Shown here: positions 1 through 11,699 of the stretch, one piece after another
How the letters are laid out: the number at the start of each line of letters is the position of its first letter
Numbering within the stretch: position 1 is the first letter of the stretch
Assembly (NCBI RefSeq): GCF_000276665.1
Contig: NW_004955446.1
Span: 13,167,626-13,231,625 of the forward strand
Reading direction: 5' to 3'
Length of the DNA: 64,000 nt
DNA from: Chinchilla lanigera
Taxonomy: Eukaryota > Chordata > Mammalia > Rodentia > Chinchillidae
The notes under the pieces: model-generated
Told to the model about the DNA's origin: nothing
Seen by the model: the letters and a program-made list of their open reading frames with translations, nothing else
The model's database searches: none
Position numbers and translations under genes: made by a program

Positions 1-853
1 ACAGAACTACTATCTTAATACTTCCTGGAACCATTTCTATAGTAGCTTTGAGAGAGAATGACTTGGCCAAATCTTTATTTTTCTAATCCCAGGGAAGATA
101 CAAACTCAGCAGTTGTTGTGTGCTACTCCAAATGGTTTGTCCAAGGACCTCCCACTGAGAGCTCCATAAACTTGTAGCTTGTATTACTCACTGAGGTCAC
201 CCCGTGCAGGTTTATGGGCAGATGGCCAAATCTTGACACAAGACTGTAATGAGATTCCAAAACAAGTACACACACATAGCCTCCTCCACATTGCCTATAG
301 TTTAAACCCATGGTCTGTAACAACAAAGAAAAACCACAAAGAGAAATGTGCATCAAATCATTCTGGCTTACTGTTTTCAAATAATGAAATTTCAGATATA
401 TTTTAGGACAGACGACTTTTGTAAAAAAACCTAAATCTACATGTAATTTTCCACTGCAACAGGTAAAAATACCCTATTTCCAATATGTAATTCTAAATTT
501 ACTATAACTTTCCACTAAGTGTAGAACTAGGAAGAAACTTTAAAGATATTCCCATTCAGTGATGATTCCCAAATTTGAATGTACTTTACAATCATCTATG
601 TGGCTTTAAAAAGAAAACTCTCAGTGCTTCGCTTACACACTCAGATGAACTAAAAAATATTGGGAAGGGAGACCCAAGTATCAATATTTTTCAATTCTCA
701 AATGATTTCATTGTGCAGCCAAAATTGAGAGAAATATTGGCCTAATTCAAACATTTAGCATATTAAGCAAATGAGACTTACAAAGGTTAAGTGACTTTAA
801 TTATGTTCTAAACTCAATATGGTTGCCATTAGTTACATGTGACTGTTTACATT
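1..853. other. Unique non-coding sequence
   Basis: AT-rich sequence in which I see no repeat family, exon or RNA gene. Open frames here are short, lack codon-like periodicity and occur on both strands. It ends at the target site of the B1 SINE that follows. Confidence 0.5.
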
Positions 854-866
854 TAAATTTATTAGA

Positions 867-1044
867 GTAGCCAGGCATGGTGGTGTGTACCTGTAATCCC
901 AGCACTCCAGAGGCTGAGGCAGGAGGATTGCTGCGAGTTCAAGACCGGCCTGTGCTACAAAGTGAGCTCAAGGCCAGTCTGAACTGTATAGCGAGACCTT
1001 GTCTCAAAAGCAAAAAAACAAAAAAACAAAAAAAACACAAAAAC
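867..1044 (+). mobile_element. B1-like (7SL-derived) SINE
   Basis: The body starts GCCAGGCATGGTGG and has the B1 landmarks CTGTAATCCCAGCACT, GAGGCTGAGGCAGGAGGATTG, a GAGTTCAAG pol III B-box region and the 3' end GAGACCTTGTCTCAAAA, followed by an A-rich tail. The right part contains a second GTGAGCTCAAGGCCAG-type block, an internal duplication seen in most B1 copies of this window. A 13-bp target-site duplication, TAAATTTATTAGA, lies at 854-866 and 1045-1057, so this is an intact L1-mediated insertion. Confidence 0.9.
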
Positions 1045-1057
1045 TAAATTTATTAGA

Positions 1058-2120
1058 ATAAAATAAAATTAAAAATTGAGCTCTATAGTCATACTTTTTT
1101 AGTGCCCGGGACTCACACGTGGCTTTTCGTGGCCATATTACATGCACAAATGCAGAAATGTCTGTCACCACAGTAAATTCTCTTGGATATTGCTGTAATA
1201 AAAGTAATTCCATGTGATTTTGAAAATCTTTTAAGTATGGCTGAAGATCATCTTACTCCTAGCTATAACTTGGGTTTGATTTCTATCTAGACATTGAGTA
1301 ACTTTAAAAGCATTATAAATCATTATTCTACAATGATTGGTGTAACAAAATATTGTTAGAGCAAGAATGCCTCAATAGTAGTATGTGCTTCTATAAAGCA
1401 CCTCATACTACAATAAAAATAATCCCTTTTTAGGCAAGTACAGATGTGACTCACATCTACCTCCACTCTGCCTTTACCTCTAAACAAATAGGTAATGATC
1501 CAAAAGACCAGTTTGTTTCCTTGATTGGCAAAGAAAGCATATTGAGGGAGGGGAGAGAAGAGCTTCAGTTTCCATTGACTGGCCCATCAGGCTCAAAGCC
1601 AATTCATAAGCATGTCCAGGCACAACCTTGGCTCAATTAGTGCATAAAGGAAATTATTAGAAGACCATACCCTCCTGATAGACCAAAACCAAGAGGTAGT
1701 ATGAGAATCAAGTTGAAAAAGGTTTCCCCCTTCTTGGTATAATAGTATTTACTACTACCAATGTCTATTTTTTTAAATTGCAGGATATATTTATCACTTG
1801 AAACTTCTGTCCTCTGAGACCAAACATGCCATAAGACAACAGATTTCATAAGCCAGGAGCTGCTGCTAGAGGAATTTAAATCTGTTAGGTCGGTTGTATT
1901 TTTGTCACTGCAGCTATCTAGAAAAATATCAACATTCATTAACTTTGTTTTCTCAGTTGTATTATAAAATTGAAACTTAATACTACTGTTCCTTGTGAAT
2001 AAATTTTTTCTTGTCAGGTGGCGCAGTGTTTCACATTCCCAAGTGCATTACATCAAGCAGTGAAATTTCCATGCCTAAGTTTAAACAAGAGAAAGCAAGA
2101 AAGCCAATAGTACAACAATA
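1058..2120. other. Unique non-coding sequence
   Basis: No recognised repeat, RNA gene or credible exon. Composition is ordinary AT-rich mammalian sequence. Confidence 0.45.
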
Positions 2121-2124
2121 AGCC

Positions 2125-2375
2125 AGTTGCAGTGACTACAGTGTGCTAGGTCCTCTTCTAAGCATTTTACATAAATTGCATCATTTAATTATCACAACTC
2201 ACAATGAGGTAAGCGCTACTATTACTCTCATTTTACAGATAAGAACCCAAGGGACCAAGAAGTTAAGTAATTTACTACTTGAAGTCACACAGCAAGTGCT
2301 GGAACTGAACTTCCAACCTTGGCAGTCTAATTGCAGGATGCAGTATCTTAATTGCTCTGTTCTCAACATGTATGT
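2125..2375 (+). mobile_element. MIR (tRNA-derived ancient SINE)
   Basis: It follows the MIR pattern in order: GTGTGCTAGG with a TCTAAGCATTTTAC block, ATTTAATTATCACAACTC, ATGAGGTAAGC, TCATTTTACAGATAAG, AGTTAAGTAATTTACT, and GTCACACAGCAAGTGCTGGA. Divergence is high, as expected of a mammal-wide element. Confidence 0.85.
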
Positions 2376-3104
2376 ACTTTATAAAAAGTCATACTTGTCA
2401 AGGTCAGGATCAAAGACATTGGAAAGAACTGGTCATTTGGGTGGGAAAAATATCTCTATCTGAATGTGTGTACGTGCAGTCCTGACCTTAGCTTTTTCAG
2501 ACTTTGTTGACGAAATTTAGATCTTCTACTACCTGGCACCTCAGCACCCCTCCCCCCAACACCTACACACACTTTGTTTTGCAAGGGCAGGGCAGTACTA
2601 GTATTTGAAGCAAAAATTATTACCAAAGAAGAGGAAAGAAACAAGGAGGACGCAAATCAAAACAGCACTAGCTGCAAGCACTCCTGAAGTGTTACACAAT
2701 ATTCCCCAGTGTCTGGTCCTGGGTAGACAAGGGGGAGTAAGGTTTCCTGGCGCAAGGCAGGCGGCCAAGATGGATGGATATCTGCATTAATTAGATCATT
2801 ATGTAAAACATCACGTCTCTTAAGGCCATATTCTCTCATTTGTAATCTTTACAAATCTCAGCATGTATCCATACTTCATCTACAAATATAAACAAGAAAC
2901 ACAGTCTGTCCCAACGTTACTGGTTTCCCAACTTGAGCAAACCAAATTATTTTCTCATCAGACAGCAGCATGCTATTTTTATCAGCACCTTGTTCTATAG
3001 GTCTGTCATACCCACTCTGTTCTTTGCTTATTGTGCTACAGACTAATGCAACTTAAGCATGTAGCTTTGTTTTGAGCCCTTTGGATGCGCCTGCTTACTT
3101 TCTC
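2376..3104. other. Unique non-coding sequence
   Basis: No repeat family or exon recognised. A short C-rich run near 2540-2560 is the only compositional feature. Confidence 0.4.
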
Positions 3105-4330
3105 CCACGTGGCTGTAGACTTTTTTTCCAAGAGCAGTTTTAGGTCCACAGGAGAATTGAACAGGAAGTATAGCTTTCTCATACATCCCCTGAACACTCC
3201 TTCCCAGCCTCCCCAGTGTCAACATCCCAGTGGTATATTTGTCAACCAGAGTGGTACATTTATTACAGCCGATGAACCTAATTGATATATCATTATCAAC
3301 CAAAGTCCATATTTTATATTAGCATTCACTCTTGGTGTTGTACATTCTATGGTTTTGGAAAAATGTAGAATGAGATTTATCTATTGTTCTAGTATCATAC
3401 AATTATTTATCTTTAAACAGTAATATCTTAATCTTTCTGCTCATAAATTTAATATATTTTTAGAATAGTTTTAGGTTCAAAATAAGATTGAGTAAAAAGT
3501 ATACAGTTCCCATATGCATCCTTTCCCCATAAATGCACAGCCTTTCCCACTCTCAAGATCTTGCACCAGGGGCTGGGGATTTAGCTCAGTGGCACAGCGC
3601 CTGCCTGGCAAACATAAGGTCGTGAGTTCAATTCCTGGTACCGGAAAAAAACAAAACCAAAAACAAAAAAGATCTTGCACCAGAGTGACACATTTGCTGC
3701 AAAGATGATCCTTTTGTGATAAATCATTATCACCCAAGTACATAATTTATCTTAAAGTTCATTCTTGGTGATATACATTCTATGGGTCTTGAACAAACAT
3801 ACGATGGCATATATTCACCATTATAGCATTACATATATAGAATAATTTCACTGCTCTAAAAATCTTCCATGTTCTACCTATTCATTCCCTTCTCCCTTCT
3901 CACTGAATATTTTACTTAACCACTGGATATTTTACCATCTCTACAGTGTTACCTTTTCCAGAATGTCATACAGTGGTCGTATGTTGGGATCGTATGGTAT
4001 GTTACTTTTCAGATCAGTTTCTTTCGCATCATAATATGGTTTAAGTTTCCTCCATGCCTTTTCATGCTTGATAGCTTACTTCTTGAGTCCTAAATGATAA
4101 CCCATCATCTGGATGTGCCACAGTTTATTTATGCATTCACCTACTAAAGGACATCTTGGTTAGTTCCAAAGGTAAAAATTAAGAATAAAGCTGCTGTAAA
4201 CTTCCATGTGCAAAGCTTTACATAGCCATAAATTATCAGCTCATTTGGTTAAGTATCAAGGAGTGTAATAGGCTGGATGGTTTACTCATAATTTTTACAC
4301 TGCCTTCCAGATCTCTCTAGGCTAGTTATG
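3105..4330 (-). mobile_element. Ancient LINE-1 3' end(s), minus strand, partly duplicated
   Basis: Reading the plus strand gives the complement of an old mammalian L1 3' region: landmarks are TTTTAGGTCCACAGGAGAATTGA, ACATTTATTACAGCCGATGAACC, CTTGGTGTTGTACATTCTATGG, CCAGAATGTCATACAGT, GTTTAAGTTTCCTCCATG and CACAGTTTATTTATGCATTCACC. The first part (3110-3370) is repeated in diverged form from 3465 on (TTTTAGGTTCAAAATAAGATTGAG, then GAGTGACACATTTGCTGC and TTCTTGGTGATATACATTCTATGG), so two 3' ends lie in tandem. A young ID SINE at 3570-3668 interrupts the second copy. Confidence 0.8.
3570..3668 (+). mobile_element. ID SINE (tRNA-Ala/BC1-derived)
   Basis: The body GGGGCTGGGGATTTAGCTCA carries the pol III A box; GTGAGTTCAATTCCTGG is the B box and TACCGG ends the unit before an (AAAAAC)n tail. 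A 15-bp duplication, AAGATCTTGCACCAG, lies at 3555-3569 and 3669-3683. The perfect duplication and low divergence mark it as young. Confidence 0.95.
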
Positions 4331-4421
4331 TATATACCACTCCCATATTATAATGAATGCTGCTGTGCACATCCAAATTCATGATTGCTAATTCTTAGGG
4401 GTTTTTTTTTATGTGTTTTGT

Positions 4422-4768
4422 AACAGAATTTGACGGTCTAGGTAATTTATAAAGAACAAGAATTTATTTCTCACAGTTGTAGAGACTGAGAAGTTTAAGG
4501 TCAAGATACCAGCAAACTCTTCCATCTCTGGTTCCAGTAAGACACCTTGTTACTTCATTCTTCAGAGGGGAGAAACAGTGTTCTCACGTGGCAGGAAAGA
4601 GGAACAGAAAGAACCCACTTCCATAAGCCCTTTTTATGGTAGTTTTAATCTGCTTTCTTGGTTTGAAGCCTCCCAAAAGGTCATACCTCCAAACACTATT
4701 GTATTGAGGATTAGGTTACTAACACAGGAATTTTAGAGGAGACAAAAATGTTCACTAGCATGTGCATA
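4422..4768 (-). mobile_element. MaLR (MLT1/MST-type) LTR, minus strand
   Basis: On the plus strand it reads as the complement of a MaLR LTR: AATTTATAAAGAACAAGAATTTATTTCTCACAG near 4440-4475, GAGACTGAGAAGTTTAAGGTCAAGATACCAGC, a CTCACGTGGCAGGAAAGAGG block and the far end TTAGGTTACTAACACAGGAATTTTAGAGGAGACAAAAATGTTCA. The complement AAATAAATTCTTGTTC holds the LTR polyadenylation signal. This is a solitary LTR of a non-autonomous ERVL-MaLR element. The subfamily is not assigned. Confidence 0.7.
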
Positions 4769-4769
4769 C

Positions 4770-7700
4770 TTTCCCTACCTGTTTTTATTCAGTAGTTCAG
4801 AGACTGTCTCGTTGTTTCTGGAAATCTAAGAGACTGTGAATTTTTTACCTATGCCCTTGTGCTTAGTCTGACACTGAGTGACAGCCGAAAAGGATAGGGC
4901 TTTGAGAAGTCCTCAGGCAGCCAGGCTAAGAGCCAGAAATCTGCTGTTGCCTTGACAACAGCTGAAGTTTCCTGTCCTGAGCTGAAAAACGTGATGTCTC
5001 TTCATTTGTGAAAAGTCTATTTTACTCTCTCAATCTGCCTGGAGCGTAAATATGCCAGGAAGGGACCTTCAGGATTGGATTTCTTTTTTCTGATTTGAAT
5101 AGAGATTTTAAAACTCACAGTAGGAGGTGAAAGGGAGGCCAACACACATGCTCATTCTGTGTATTGGGCTCAAATATTCCTATATGGTTAGAATCTAAGC
5201 TGGTTAATATCTTAAGATTTCAGTCAATTATATTTTGGAGCAATTATTTCAGGTCATCACACAGAGAAAGAACTCAATTGCCTTCCTTTTGCAGGAACTC
5301 CCTATGCATCCATTCTATTTTTTAAATTCTAAGTAAGTTTTCAAAGATTAAAAAAAAAACCTGGAATATCCTTAAATGACTATATATTTGGCTATGCCTA
5401 ATATATCTTCAGTATTATTTAAAGATAGCGCACTCTCTAAGTGGGAGCTTGTTCTCATCTAAGACACTTAGGAAGCCCATCAGCCTGGCATTAGACAATA
5501 GACATTCTCTCCACTTCAGCTTTCTTCTCTAATTGATACTTCTATTTACGCTCAAAGAATTGCAATTTCCTTAATTGTCTCTCTCTTAAAATTCCCCAGA
5601 CCATCGCTTATCCCAAAGCCTAAATTTCTGCCCGTGCCAGTTACAGGTATATAAATAACATGCACTTTTTCTCTCCTCCTTTGAAGAGTTAAGTACCAAG
5701 TCTCTAACAACCATCCACTACATTTTATTTTAGAACTAGGAGAATAACTAAATTACTTAAAGCAATAAGATTTGTATAAATATACTCTACTGTAACTTAC
5801 AATTACGAGAGGTATATATCCACCCAAGTAGTTATGTGTGTTTCGGCAAGAACAGCTTGGCAGGAAGTCAGACAAAGAGGTATTAAGTAGAGACAAAAGT
5901 ACTAAGTAGGTCTACCCCAGTTCCAATGTCCACATCAGGAAGTTTCCATTTCCTGCTCATCCTTTGGTATCAAGGGAAGTAAAGTATAAACACTAAAGGT
6001 CAATGATTTTACCTTCTTCATTCTTAATCCCAGAAGAGAATGGCAAGGGCCCCGGCATGGAAGAGAATAATGCCAGAAATTTCCCAGTTCACAGCTGCAC
6101 CGAAGCAGAGAAAATGTGGTGAAAAACATCTGGTAACATCTAAGGCAGTATCTGCTCATGGGCCCCATACCTCCAACCTAGTCTGAGATAAAGAAGCTCA
6201 TCTGTTACCTTGGCAAGCTTTATGCATAATTGATGCTCTAGAAAAGATTCAATGTCATGAATGATTTTCTCTTGAGGATAGAAGAGAAAAAACATAGTTC
6301 TTGCCTTTAAAGAACTTCCAAGATGTGCTGGTGTATTGGTCTCTCAACCCATATATGAGGGTGGGAGTACTAGTGTGGGAGACCAGATAGGAAGATGAAA
6401 CCCCAACTGACCTCTTCTATGAGCACTAGGTGAATGTGCTGACATGCTGCAGGAAAAATTAATCCAGCTGAGATCCTGTTATTTATTTGGATATGTACCA
6501 TGCATGGTGGGAGACAGATGAATCCTGTGTTACTTTGATTGCTTGTGCCCGTGTCTGAGTGAATAAAACCAAGGTGCACTTAAGGCTTTTTATCAAAGGG
6601 AGACAAGAGCTCCCTGGGCCCCCACATTTTAATGTAATTTGTGTCTCTTTGTGTTTCATCTTCGTCACCCCCTGGTCAGGTACAAGCTCGTAAGTTGGCC
6701 CACTGTGAACTGGTAATAAGTTATAAGAGAAAAGTTTAACTAATTCGAGGAAGAGGAAAAGCCAGACTCAGTGGAGAAATCTTCAGAGGTAACATTCAAG
6801 TTGAGATTCAAAAGAAGAATGGAAATTGGCCAACTTGAGAATAAGAGCTAGAGAGGTTCCTTTCTACCCTACACCCCCAAAACAGCAACAAAACAAAACA
6901 ACCAGACCTGGCAATGGCATAGAGGAGTTCAGATATTTCTTAGGGAATATCAGCTATCAAGCTGTTAATAGAGTAGGAATTTAGTTATTGATGAGCATAC
7001 AAATGTAGGATTCAGTTAGACTAGGAAGCCTTTAATTATGATAAAGCTAACCATTCAAATGCTTTTAGAAGATCAGGCAGAAAATAAAGTGAGGCTGTTG
7101 TGTAACATGTGGGAGATACTAGCACTAATTATAAACAATGAATTTAAATACATCAAACTGGTCAATCAAAACACTTCTGTAGACCACATAGAGTTGCTTC
7201 TTTGACCATCCCTAGAGAAAATGAGAACTGCCAATTGTAGGATACAGACTGATCAGCAAGAAATACCTTACCTCAGGTAACAAGAATATGTCTGAAGAAC
7301 GGAGGTTATTCAGGCAACAGCACAGTCAACACCGAAATTAGGTGGCATCTGGCTGACTGGAACTCAGCTACTCTAAGATTCCATAAAACACGTGGGAGAT
7401 TGAACATCCAGAGATGCCATGAAAAGCAAAGCACAGTCATGTGTATCAGCTGGTGATGACCAGTATTCCCCTATCAACCCCAAGTAGAAAGTAATTCAAC
7501 CCATCATTTTTATTATTAAACTTCAGATCCTCCCTGCAGGATAGCTTTTTAAAACTGACATATATTTATGAGTAATAGTGTGATAATTCAATAGAAGTAT
7601 ATAGCTTTTCTAACCATGTATCCTTTAATAAGTTTAAAAGTATGAGTTTAAGAAAGTTGTATTTCCTTCCTTAAACTACACACTATATGCTTATATTTAT

Positions 7701-8130
7701 ATGTGAATAAATGAGGCTTTGTACATACATAAGAAACATATTACATTATGTGCAGGAGGTTTATGAAATGTACTCACTTCTTATCAGGCTACAGGAGGCC
7801 CAGGATTCATACACTAGGAAGCACAAATCTGAGGTAAGATTTTACTCCATTTGGACACAATTCCGTAGGCTTATGGGTATACACCTGTGCTTTTGTTAGA
7901 GGGCAGGAGCTCTGAAGGTCATCATTGTGTCCTCTTAGTGTTGGGCACAATACATGCCCCACACCTTGTCCAGGCTGAGTACCTGTCCTGATCAGGAAGT
8001 AATGTGCTGGGCCCAGGTGGATTTGAGTGTCTGCCTGCCTTGTCAAGGGTATTCTTGGGGTGGTGGGAGCCCTGGGTATTTGGGACTTGCTTATAAACTG
8101 CTTAACATCATCTAGGAGAAGAAAAGGATG
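4770..8130. other. Long unique non-coding stretch
   Basis: No recognisable transposon, RNA gene or exon apart from short homopurine and AT-rich patches. The longest open frame in it (about 77 codons on the minus strand, 5935-6168) has no family features and I do not call it a gene. Ancient repeats too diverged to see by eye may be present. Confidence 0.4.
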
Positions 8131-8134
8131 AAAA

Positions 8135-8330
8135 GTTTACTATTAGCAATACTAGTAACTATGCTAGATATGTTATTTACTGACTTGTATGTATTCACCA
8201 CAATCTAACAATGTAGTTTTTGTTTTTCATTTTGAAGGAAACAAAATTGAGGTTCAAGTTGCTTCTCCGAGACCAAAAGCTATTATTCCTTCAAAGATTC
8301 AACTATACAACCCAAACTCTTGAGAAGGAC
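8135..8330 (+). mobile_element. Possible degraded MIR
   Basis: The order ACTATGCTAGATATGTTATTTACTG, TCACCACAATCTAACAATGTAG, TTCATTTTGAAGGAAACAAAATTGAGG, then CAAGTTGCTTCTC matches the MIR layout loosely. It is too diverged for a firm call. Confidence 0.4.
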
Positions 8331-9500
8331 AAAACCCCAACCCATCTCCCATCGAGAAAGAAATATGTTGCATTGACTTGATATACTTGATATATGTTGC
8401 CCAGTGGAACTTTAAAATTGGCCATTTTAAAAAAAAATTAGGCTTTTACACGTTTGGAAAGTAAATAAGCCAAGTTACACCTCTGCTAAAATCTGGTTTA
8501 TTAACCTGCAAAGTAAGGTATGATAGAAAGAAATATTACCTTGCCCTATCGTGACCCTGCCAGGATACACCCTTCCCAGGATATTCCTCAAACACAAACC
8601 TTACCTGTATCCTACACCAATAAACTAGAAAATTAAATTTCAGAAAAATCTCCTTTAAACCTCTCTCTACTCACAGGAACACCTTCTGGATGTAGTCCTG
8701 AACCCATTCCTCTGTAGCCCCATCAGCAGTGGTTACTGGAGCCAGCCTGCCAGGAAGCGTCTGTCATGCAGGATAACACTTCAAACTTCAAGCAGGCTTC
8801 TCAAGCCTCTCTTAGCAATTTTTACTTCTAACCCACAAATTGCACAGCAGCAGAAAGAGTGCACTGTTAGAGCGCCTGCAAGTGTGAGGTTCTGAACAGA
8901 ACTCAGTGGTGCTCCTTTGGCAAGAAAACCTCAAGCTAAATGGAAGAAAAAAAAAACCCAAAGCTTCTCAATTAGCCAGAAAGAGAGAGAAAACAAATCA
9001 ACATGAGAAAATTGCAAGTATGAATAATAAAGTAAAGCAGCAAATTTGCAATAAATGGAGGACCGAAGAAACAACTGAATAATGAGCAGGTTTATTTAAT
9101 GCCTTTTCCTTGTTTGTGGTCTTCTGTACCAGAACATTTGATAGACTAGGGATGCAGGCAGCAAGGCATGAAAGAAAACCCTGGGAAAAAGAAGACTTAA
9201 ATCCTCTCAGGTCTTATTCTACTCACTTTTTTTTCTTTTGCAAAATGTAACTTTTTCCAGAGAAGGCTTTTAAATTCTATAGTGAAAAACAGAAAGGGAA
9301 AGACAGAGAGATAAGAGCGCCCCAGCTGAGACCTAGTTGGAGGCGTCCATGTGTCTGCCAAGCCTGAGTGCTATGACTTCCTCAGAGCCAAATCAGAGCC
9401 TAGTTACCACAGGTATTATCCAGACACTAAGAATGTTCTACTTTCTACTTGACATGGGAAGATTTTGAGTCAAAAGATAGGTTTCAAATATTCTAAGTCA
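8331..9500. other. Unique non-coding sequence
   Basis: No repeat family, exon or RNA gene recognised. Contains short A-runs only. Confidence 0.4.
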
Positions 9501-9504
9501 ATGT

Positions 9505-10090
9505 CACTCTATTTTAATACATTTTATTGTGGTAAAATGTACAAAACATAAAACATGCTGCCTTAACCATTTTTACATGAACAGTTCAGTGACTTTGAAT
9601 ATTTTCACATTATTGTGAAGCCCTCACAACTATGCATCCATAGAATTTGTTCATTATGCCAAACTAAAACCCTGTACAAATTAAGGAATAATTTCCAAAG
9701 GGTTTATTTCCTCAGTTCCAGTAATCATGAGTTTACCTACTATCTCTATGAATTTGACTTCATATAAATAAAATCATACAATATTCATTTTGGGGGAGTA
9801 TTTCATTTAGTATGTCTTTGGCCTTCATCCATATCATGACATGTATCAGAGTTTTTCATTCATGTAAAGGCTGAATGATATTGTATTATAGATGAATCCC
9901 ATGAGCACATAGGTTGTTTCTACCTTTTGGCTATTGTGCATAGTGTTGTTGAAAACATGGGTGTATGAATATCTGAGCTCCTACTTTTCATTTTATAGTG
10001 TATATGCTTAGAAATAGAAATGCTGAATATATTGTAATTTTGCTTAATCTTTGAGGAATTACCGTACTGTTATCCACAGCAGCTTCTACG
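9505..10090 (-). mobile_element. Ancient LINE-1 3' end, minus strand
   Basis: The plus strand carries complement-of-L1 landmarks: ATTGTGGTAAAATGTACAAAACATAAAA, ACAGTTCAGTGACTTTGAATATTTTCACA, TTGTGAAGCCCTCACAACTATGC, ATATAAATAAAATCATACAATATTC, GGCTGAATGATATTGTATTATAG and CCTTTTGGCTATTGTGCATAG. It covers the 3' UTR and the end of ORF2. Highly diverged, so old. Confidence 0.8.
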
Positions 10091-10214
10091 TGCATGTCTT
10101 AAAACTACAGTACTTGTGAAACGTAGAAAAACAGAGAAAATGTTAAATAAGGAAATGTTAACAGTAGTTTTTGGGTTGTAAAAGGATGAGTTGATCTCCC
10201 CTCTACTACGCATT

Positions 10215-10640
10215 AGTTGTCTATTGGTATGTCACCTGTTACCCTTAATCATAGCATCCTGAAATATAAACATTTAATATCTCACACAGTTCCTGAGCAG
10301 CTAAGCTGGTTGGTTCCAACTCAGGATCTCCACTGAGGTGTGAGTAAGGTAGCAGCTCGGTATGTAGTCACTGAAAATTTGACTGGGGCCAGAGAATCTT
10401 CTCTGAAGCTCATTCATATGGCTATTGGCAAGGAGCTTTAATTTCTTACCACAGAGTCTTCTCCATGAGGCTGCTCATGACATGATTCCCTCCAGAGCCA
10501 GTGATCCAAGAGAGGGGAGGGGAGGGGACAGTAATGTTATAACCTACTCTCAGCACCTACACAGGACTCTTACACATTGCAGGTCACACAAAATCAGTTG
10601 TAGTATGATGTGGTAAGAAACTGTCCAAGCGTTTGAATAT
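10215..10640. repeat. Probable old interspersed repeat, class uncertain
   Basis: The stretch from GTTGTCTATTGGTATGTCACC through CTCAGGATCTCCACTGAGG to CTCCATGAGGCTGCTCATGACATG recalls a widespread ancient mammalian repeat (either an LTR or a DNA-transposon remnant). I cannot settle the class or the orientation by eye. Confidence 0.3.
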
Positions 10641-11305
10641 CTGGAAGCAGGAGCAATGTTAGAGTCTGGCTATTTCACTCTACAGATCTATATTTTCAAG
10701 TTTTACTAAAATACATATTATCTGTGACACAAAAGATACAAAAAGAAAGGATTCTGTGGAGGGTGGCAGAGTACAAAATACCAGGAATCTGTCTGCCCAC
10801 CTAAAAAACAATTACACTGGCAGAACCTGTCTATTTTGGAACTATGGAGTCTACTGAAAGCTTGAAATTTCCTGCAAAAGGGTTAGAAAGTGAATGGCAA
10901 TTAATTTCAATTTCAGTTCTTAGCACTATAAAAGCTGCCTATTACCCACCTGCAGCCTATGGCAAGTAGCTATACTGGAGATTGCACACTGGTTCCTGCA
11001 GCAGCGTGCACCAAGCTTTCAGGAACTAGGAAGGCCAAAATTGGTCTTGTCAAATATCAGAGATTTGTGCGGAATCACGGATTGCTGTTTCTGATCACAG
11101 CATGCAGTCAAAGAGGTGGATGGTCACATCATTCTGCCTCTTCTCCTACTGTTGCAAGCCCCTTCCTCTCCAGCTAAAGACATAGCAAGGAGACTTCAAA
11201 ACTGGTTTCTTTCTTTCTTTCTTTTTCTACTTTTGGAAGCTAGACATTAAACTTAGGGCATCAAAAATAACCATACATCTGAGTAAAATTAGAAAGTGGC
11301 AATGC

Positions 11306-11533
11306 GGGGGCTGGGGATTTAGCTCAGCGGCACAGCGCCTGCCTGGCAAGCGCAAGGTCCTGAGTTCGATTCCCGGTACTGGAGCAAAAAACAAAACAAA
11401 ACAAACAAAACAAAACAACAACAGGGGGCTGGGGATTTAGCTCAGCGGCAAAGCACCTGCCTGGCAAGCGCAAGGTCGTGAGTTCAGTTCCCGGTACCGC
11501 AGAAAAACCAAAAAAAAAAAAAAAAAAAAAAAA
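11306..11533 (+). mobile_element. Two ID SINEs in head-to-tail tandem, one shared TSD
   Basis: Unit 1 (11306-11423) and unit 2 (11424-11533) each begin GGGGCTGGGGATTTAGCTCA, with their own B box and A-rich tail. The flanking 15-bp repeat AGAAAGTGGCAATGC occurs only outside the pair, at 11291-11305 and 11534-11548; nothing equivalent separates the units. Either a dimeric ID RNA was inserted once, or the second ID landed in the A-tail of the first. They interrupt the 5' UTR of the ancient L1. Confidence 0.93.
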
Positions 11534-11699
11534 AGAAAGTGGCAATGCACACCCAGGGAAGGGTAGAATGTTAGGAAAGATCTGAAAAGACATTAAATTT
11601 GTACTTCAGTCTGATATATGACACATACAGCCTATGCTAATTTTTAAAGACCAATAAATAATCAAAAAACAAATAATACAAACCATGTAGAAGAGGTAG

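Noticed and set aside
3568..3650. tRNA-like pol III gene
   Set aside because: The A and B boxes belong to an ID SINE, which no longer folds as a tRNA and has an A-tail and target duplication.
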